DNA of 64,000 nt from DASQPR01 sp963836785 (GTDB taxonomy: Bacteria > Actinomycetota > Actinomycetes > Mycobacteriales > Micromonosporaceae): contig CAWIKW010000007.1 of the NCBI GenBank assembly GCA_963836785.1, positions 62,001-126,000 on the forward strand. Reading direction: 5' to 3'. Numbering within the stretch: the stretch's first letter is position 1; each line of letters starts with the position of its first letter. The position numbers and the translations under genes are program-made. Below the pieces are notes generated by a model. That model searched no databases. It had not been told where the DNA came from and saw only the letters and a program-made list of their open reading frames with translations. Positions 60,077 to 64,000 of the stretch are shown here, piece after piece.

Positions 60077-60103
60077 GCAGATCAAGAGAATTCGGGGGTA
60101 CGT

Positions 60104-60745
60104 ATGCCGGAGCGCCGCACGCCGAGCGGACAACGCCCCGGGTCGTCGGCCCGCGGAGCCACGGGTGCTCGGGGTGACCGAGGACCGAGCCGTGGCCGAC
60201 CATCACGGCTGGCGACGACCGGGCGCGGCAGTCGCGACGACCGGATCGCGACGCAGCCGACCGTGGTCCTGCGAACCGGCAAGGACAGCGGTCGTTCCCA
60301 GTCGCGCCCGGCCACGGCCCGACGGTCGGCCGCGGCCGACACCGCGAAGCGCACGACGGCGGCGGCACCTCGACGGTTGAGCGGTCGTGCGATTGCGCTC
60401 GGTCTGGTGTTGCTGGCGCTGATGCTCGCGTACGCCTATCCGGTGCGCCTGTACCTCGATCAGCGTGCCCAGATCCAGCAGCTCGAGTTGTCGCAGGCGC
60501 AGCAGCGCGCCACCATCGGGCAGCTCACCACCGAGTCGGCGAAGTGGAGCGATCCGGCCTATATCAAGGCGCAGGCGCGGGCACGCTTCCAGATGGTCGA
60601 GCCCGGCACGAAGGCCTATCTCGTGCTGCCCGCGCCGCAGACCGCATCGGCCGGAGCACCGGCTGGTTCGGCCGAGACGCCGACGACGTGGTACGGCGCC
60701 CTCTGGTCGGCACTGCGCACGGCCGACGACCCGGACGGACAGTGA
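60104..60745 (+). CDS. FtsB/DivIC-like septum formation initiator
   Basis: A 213-residue bitopic division protein. About 90 basic, Thr/Arg-rich cytoplasmic residues precede one membrane helix (AIALGLVLLALMLAYAYPV), then a coiled coil (LYLDQRAQIQQLELSQAQQR) and the family motif WSDPAYIKAQARARF. The partner FtsL/FtsQ is not in the window. The position between eno and DUF501 is conserved in actinobacteria. The stop overlaps the GTG of the next gene. Confidence 0.92.
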   Translation: MPERRTPSGQRPGSSARGATGARGDRGPSRGRPSRLATTGRGSRDDRIATQPTVVLRTGKDSGRSQSRPATARRSAAADTAKRTTAAAPRRLSGRAIALGLVLLALMLAYAYPVRLYLDQRAQIQQLELSQAQQRATIGQLTTESAKWSDPAYIKAQARARFQMVEPGTKAYLVLPAPQTASAGAPAGSAETPTTWYGALWSALRTADDPDGQ

Positions 60746-61269
60746 CCGAGCGCGCGGACGTGCCGCCGCCAGTGCACGAACCGGCCACCGACGCTGACCG
60801 GGCCGTCGTTGCCGCGCAACTTGGACGCTTCCCGCGCGGCACCCGGGCCATCGCGCACCGGTGCCCGTGCGGTCTACCCGATGTCGTCGAGACGACGCCG
60901 CGCCTGGCCGACGGCACGCCGTTCCCGACGCTGTTCTACCTGACCTGTCCGCGGGCGGTGACCGCGTGCAGCACGCTCGAGTCGGCCGGCGTGATGAAAG
61001 AGATGTCGGCCCGATTGGCCGAAGATCCGGATCTCGCCGCCGCGTACCTGGCCGCGCACGAGGACTATCTCGCTCGACGTACGGCGATCGCCGAGGTGCC
61101 CGAGATCGACGGGACGTCGGCCGGCGGCATGCCCGGTCGCGTCAAGTGTCTGCACGTGCAGCTCGGTCATGCACTAGGCGCCGGACCCGGCGTGAATCCG
61201 TTCGGCGACGAGGTCATCGCGATGATCGATCCGTGGTGGCGCGACGGTCCCTGCGTCATCGACGTCTGA
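60742..61269 (+). CDS. DUF501 family protein
   Basis: A 175-residue protein of unknown function that is regularly next to divIC-like and ppx genes in actinobacteria. The conserved AHRCPCGLPDVVETTPRLAD and FYLTCPRAVTACSTLES with four Cys and one His suggest a metal site, and VKCLHVQLGHALGAGPGVNP is the family C-terminal motif. GTG 60742 overlaps the preceding stop (GTGA). Confidence 0.92.
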   Translation: MTERADVPPPVHEPATDADRAVVAAQLGRFPRGTRAIAHRCPCGLPDVVETTPRLADGTPFPTLFYLTCPRAVTACSTLESAGVMKEMSARLAEDPDLAAAYLAAHEDYLARRTAIAEVPEIDGTSAGGMPGRVKCLHVQLGHALGAGPGVNPFGDEVIAMIDPWWRDGPCVIDV

Positions 61270-61320
61270 CCCGTGACGCTCGGACTTTCGCCGGCCAACC
61301 GACTCACCGTAGGCAGACCA

Positions 61321-61360
61321 CGTACGTCTCTGCTGGCACCATTGCTAGCAGAGACGTACG
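61321..61360 (+). terminator. Terminator after the eno-DUF501 block
   Basis: CGTACGTCTCTGCT (61321-61334) and AGCAGAGACGTACG (61347-61360) pair perfectly over 14 bp with a 12-base loop. Confidence 0.75.
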
Positions 61361-61403
61361 CACTGGGCGCGGGCACGACGGCAAACCCGGATTGGCGGAT
61401 TCC

Positions 61404-61601
61404 ATGATCTTTGGGCGCGGTGAGCGAGACGCCGATCGCGAACCGCGATCGAGGATCGCGGTCGCCTGCCACGTTGCCGCCGCGGGGGCGGTGTCGCTCG
61501 ACGTCATCGGGGTCATCGGTGGTCTGGCCGCGCATCTGCTTGCGCTCCTGCTGGTGTCGGCGGCAGTGTTCGCGGAATTTCTCCGGCGAAATCCCGCGTG
61601 A
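61404..61601 (+). CDS. Possible small membrane protein
   Basis: A 65-residue frame with GC-rich third positions and two adjacent hydrophobic stretches (RIAVACHVAAAGAVSLDVIG and LAAHLLALLLVSAAVFAEFL). No ribosome site and no family recognised. An 8-bp hairpin (61628-61648) follows. It may be real, but evidence is thin. Confidence 0.35.
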   Translation: MIFGRGERDADREPRSRIAVACHVAAAGAVSLDVIGVIGGLAAHLLALLLVSAAVFAEFLRRNPA

Positions 61602-61627
61602 TCGGGTGATCGGGTGATCGCCGAGGG

Positions 61628-61648
61628 CGGGCGGCCAATTGCCGCCCG
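61628..61648 (+). terminator. Hairpin before the argA-like gene
   Basis: CGGGCGGC (61628-61635) and GCCGCCCG (61641-61648) with loop CAATT. Just upstream TGATCGGGT is repeated two and a half times at about 61599-61620. Confidence 0.5.
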
Positions 61649-61672
61649 AAGCCGAGGCATACCCTGCCTGAC

Positions 61673-62239
61673 ATGGATGTGGTGATTCGGCGTGCGGTCA
61701 CCGCCGACGTCACCGCGATCCGGACCTTGATCGACACGTACTCGGTTGAGCGCCGGCTGCTGTCCAAGGCGACCGTCGCGATCTACGAGGCTGTCCAGGA
61801 GTTCTGGGTGGCCGTACGAGCCGGTGACGGTGCCATCGTCGGGTGCGGCGCGCTGCACGTGATGTGGGAGGATCTCGCCGAGATCCGTACCGTCGCGGTC
61901 GACCCGGCGATGCGCGGCCACAAGATCGGCCATCGCATCGTCAGCGAGTTACTCGCGACCGCCGCGATATTGGGGGTACGGCGGGTCTTCTGCCTCACCT
62001 TCGAGACCGAGTTCTTCGGCTCGTTCGGGTTCACCGCGATCGACGGTGCGCCGGTGCCGCACAAGGTCTTCGAGGAGCTGCTGCGCTCCTACGACGAAGG
62101 TGTCGCCGAGTTCCTCGACCTGGAGCGGGTCAAGCCGAACACGCTCGGCAACACGCGCATGCTGCTGCATCTGGATCCCCGATCGCACTCGGATGCCCGG
62201 TTGCACTCGGACGCCCGGTTGCACTCGGACACTCTGTGA
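61673..62239 (+). CDS. Amino-acid N-acetyltransferase, short ArgA-like type
   Basis: A 188-residue GNAT enzyme of the actinobacterial single-domain N-acetylglutamate synthase type, first step of Arg synthesis. Seen: VIRRAVTADVTAIRTLIDTY, VQEFWVAVRAGDGAIVGCGA, the acetyl-CoA loop VDPAMRGHKIGHRIVSELL and the characteristic LDLERVKPNTLGNTRMLLHL. After this motif, where relatives end, a tail of three HSDARL-type units comes from an 18-base tandem repeat. The stop overlaps the ppx GTG. Confidence 0.88.
   Translation: MDVVIRRAVTADVTAIRTLIDTYSVERRLLSKATVAIYEAVQEFWVAVRAGDGAIVGCGALHVMWEDLAEIRTVAVDPAMRGHKIGHRIVSELLATAAILGVRRVFCLTFETEFFGSFGFTAIDGAPVPHKVFEELLRSYDEGVAEFLDLERVKPNTLGNTRMLLHLDPRSHSDARLHSDARLHSDTL
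62186..62239 (+). repeat. 18-base tandem repeat at the 3' end of the argA-like gene
   Basis: CACTCGGATGCCCGGTTG at 62186-62203 is repeated at 62204-62221 with one mismatch and partly at 62222-62232, ending in the stop codon. It adds HSDARLHSDARLHSDTL to the protein. Confidence 0.9.
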
Positions 62240-63186
62240 CGGCCAGCGTCCGCAAGAACCGGGTCGGCGCGATCGACTGCGGTACGAACTCGATCCGGTT
62301 GCTGGTCGCCGACCTGCCCGCGCCCGAATCGCGGCCCGCGTCGCCGCTGACCGACGTCGTACGGAGGATGGAGATCGTGCGGCTCGGCGCCGGTGTGGAT
62401 CGCACCGGTCGACTGGCGGCGGACGCGATCGAGCGCACCCGCGTGGTCTTGGCCGACTACGCCGAGCAGATCTCCGGCTTGGGTGTCGACCGGGTACGGA
62501 TGGTGGCGACATCGGCGTCCCGCGACGCGGCCAACGCCGCCGACTTCACGGCGATGGTGCGCACGACCCTCGGTGTCGACCCCGAGGTCGTCTCCGGCGA
62601 CGAGGAGGCACGCCTCTCGTTCGACGGCGCCGTACGGGGCATCCCGTCGAGCGAACCCGCGCCGTACCTGGTCGTCGACATCGGCGGCGGCTCGACCGAG
62701 TTCGTCACGGGAACGCAGACCGTCGACCACGCGATCAGTATGGACATCGGCAGCGTACGGATGACGGAGCGGCATCTCGTCACCGATCCACCGACCAGCA
62801 CCGAGATCGCGGCGGCCGAGCGCGACATCACGGCCGCCGTTCGGCTTGCGCTCGACGTGGTGCCCGGTCGGGACGCGAAGACCCTGGTCGGGCTGGCCGG
62901 TTCGGTCACGACGGTGGCCGCGATCGCGTTGGGCCTCGAAACGTACGACCCGGGTCGAACCCACCATTCCCGGATCAGTGCCGCCGATGTCGCCCGCGTT
63001 ACCGACGATCTGCTCGTCGCAACGCGCGCGCAACGCTTGGCGATTCCGGTCATGCACCCCGGACGTGCCGACGTCATCGCCGCCGGCGCGCTGATCCTCC
63101 GTACGGTCATGACGGAAAGCGGTGCGACCGCGGTCGTCCCGAGTGAGCACGACATCCTCGACGGCATCGCCTGGTCGCTCGGCTAG
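62236..63186 (+). CDS. ppx: Ppx/GppA phosphatase (exopolyphosphatase family)
   Basis: A 316-residue member of the ASKHA fold. Phosphate-1 loop VGAIDCGTNSIRLLVADL, phosphate-2 loop VVDIGGGSTEFVTG, the catalytic Glu in SGDEEARLSFDG and a third glycine loop VGLAGSVTTVAAIAL are present. The short form without the C-terminal HD domain is normal in actinobacteria; members degrade polyphosphate or pppGpp. GTG 62236 overlaps the stop of the argA-like gene. The palindrome CGGCAACGGTTGCCG at 63213-63227 follows and may end transcription. Confidence 0.93.
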   Translation: MTASVRKNRVGAIDCGTNSIRLLVADLPAPESRPASPLTDVVRRMEIVRLGAGVDRTGRLAADAIERTRVVLADYAEQISGLGVDRVRMVATSASRDAANAADFTAMVRTTLGVDPEVVSGDEEARLSFDGAVRGIPSSEPAPYLVVDIGGGSTEFVTGTQTVDHAISMDIGSVRMTERHLVTDPPTSTEIAAAERDITAAVRLALDVVPGRDAKTLVGLAGSVTTVAAIALGLETYDPGRTHHSRISAADVARVTDDLLVATRAQRLAIPVMHPGRADVIAAGALILRTVMTESGATAVVPSEHDILDGIAWSLG

Positions 63187-63439
63187 GACGGCGCCACCGG
63201 ACCGATCCTGGCCGGCAACGGTTGCCGTTGCGCCACGGCCGATCGTGTCACAACGGCCTGACCTGGGGCGATGCGTGCTGCGACGTACAACACCGACATT
63301 GGGTATATCCCTGGCGGCGGTGCGCATGATTGGCTACCCGTCACAACCTCTCCACGGCGCGGTCACAAGCTTCGCCGGTAGGTCGTGCGCGAAGCGCGGG
63401 GTAGCCAGCCGACGACGTCTGACAACCAGGAGCCGGTCA

Positions 63440-64000
63440 TGGGTGAGATCGTCAGTTATCGCAGCAACGGTGGTTCGAGCGAGGGCTATCTGGCCCGCCC
63501 GGCCACCGGTGCCGGCCCCGGCGTGGTCGTCATCCAGGAGTGGTGGGGCCTGGTGCCGCACATCAAGTCCCTGGCCGACCGCTTCGCGAAGGCCGGATTC
63601 GTGGCGCTCGCGCCCGATCTCTACCACGGCGAGCAGGCCAGCGAGCCCGACGAAGCGGGCAAGCTCATGATGGGTCTCGCAATGGACCAGGCCGCGAAGG
63701 ACATCGCCGGCGCGGCCGACTATCTCACCAGCGTTGACGGAACGACCGGCCAGGTCGGCACGGTCGGGTTCTGCATGGGCGGCAGTCTTGCGCTGTGGTC
63801 GGCGACACTCTCGCCGACGATCGTGGCCACGGTTGGCTTCTATCCGCCCGTACCGTGGGAGCGGATGTCGCCGACCTGGTCCAACTACGCCGGCAAGGCC
63901 GCCCTCATCCACTGTTCGGAGCACGACGGGACGAGCGCGGCGCCCGGCATCAAGACCGCCGTCGAGGCGATCACCGAGGCCGGCGGCGAGTGCATCACGT
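63440..64000 (+). CDS. Dienelactone hydrolase family protein, 3' end cut by window edge
   Basis: The first 187 residues of an alpha/beta hydrolase of the DLH family. GVVVIQEWWGLVPHIKSLAD is the oxyanion region with the conserved Glu, APDLYHGEQ follows, and the nucleophile is Cys in GTVGFCMGGSLALW, as in dienelactone hydrolases. The His of the triad lies beyond the window. AGGAG six bases before ATG 63440 supports the start. About 250 bases upstream are free of genes. Confidence 0.92.

Noticed and set aside
1..64000. CRISPR array, insertion sequence or prophage
   Set aside because: Tandem repeats found are adjacent copies without unique spacers, and no transposase, integrase or phage gene was recognised.

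Overview
The window is high-GC, gene-dense chromosomal DNA from an actinomycete. Several things point to the Actinomycetota and favour a Micromonosporales/Frankiales-like lineage: the block eno - divIC/ftsB-like - DUF501 - argA-type acetyltransferase - ppx; sucCD followed by a DUF6350 membrane protein, purN, purH, folD and an LDH-type mdh; a PcrA helicase beside small membrane proteins; an actinobacterial mfd and mazG; GTG starts, near-leaderless starts with TANNNT boxes, and an AfsR-type regulator. The lineage call is inference from gene order and family, not from a marker alignment. I see no rRNA, tRNA, CRISPR array or insertion sequence.

Layout. 0-2.7 kb: two tandem-Nudix proteins around a GNAT acetyltransferase; the second Nudix gene has a frame break near its end. 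2.9-5.4 kb: pssA, convergent with psd and a methyltransferase-like ORF that seems to run into psd through another frame break. 5.5-10.1 kb: an envelope-stress-like locus (small membrane protein, PspC-domain protein, PspC-type sensor kinase, LuxR-type regulator). 10.1-12.6 kb: PIG-L deacetylase, chorismate mutase behind a candidate aromatic-amino-acid attenuator, two membrane proteins. 12.8-17 kb: pcrA, an M23 peptidase homologue that lacks one zinc ligand, and a stand-alone B12-binding domain. 17.4-28.5 kb: central metabolism (sucCD, purNH, folD, mdh, icd) with DUF805 and membrane proteins between. 29.4-34 kb: an operon of an S51-like/CysRS-tail fusion and an alpha/beta hydrolase, then a GT2 glycosyltransferase and a TauE/SafE permease. 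34.1-38.8 kb: a large AfsR-type regulator convergent with a bifunctional sulfurylase-like/APS kinase. 39.1-42.7 kb: two ABC exporter pairs. 42.7-45.7 kb: DUF559 protein, soxR with a palindromic SoxR box, MFS exporter. 45.7-53.8 kb: ppc, an S66 LD-carboxypeptidase, mfd with a coupled short upstream ORF. 54.2-64 kb: lipoprotein, mazG, DUF885 peptidase, secreted protein, eno, divIC-like, DUF501, argA-like, ppx and the start of a dienelactone hydrolase.

How the genes fit together. The TCA and anaplerotic genes (sucCD, mdh, icd, ppc, eno) and the folate/purine genes (folD, purN, purH) are ordinary housekeeping. The B12-binding domain just before sucCD fits succinyl-CoA entry by a mutase. The PspC protein, PspC kinase and response regulator look like one envelope-stress circuit. 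SoxR and its operator probably control the divergent MFS pump.

The most interesting non-coding features are a complete attenuator-like leader before chorismate mutase (short ORF with rare Phe/Tyr codons, alternative hairpins, 14-bp terminator with a T run), a recurring pattern of short tandem duplications at gene 3' ends, and two long-armed intergenic palindromes associated with a shared short repeat. Three single-base frame breaks within the first 8 kb should be checked against raw reads before they are called real.
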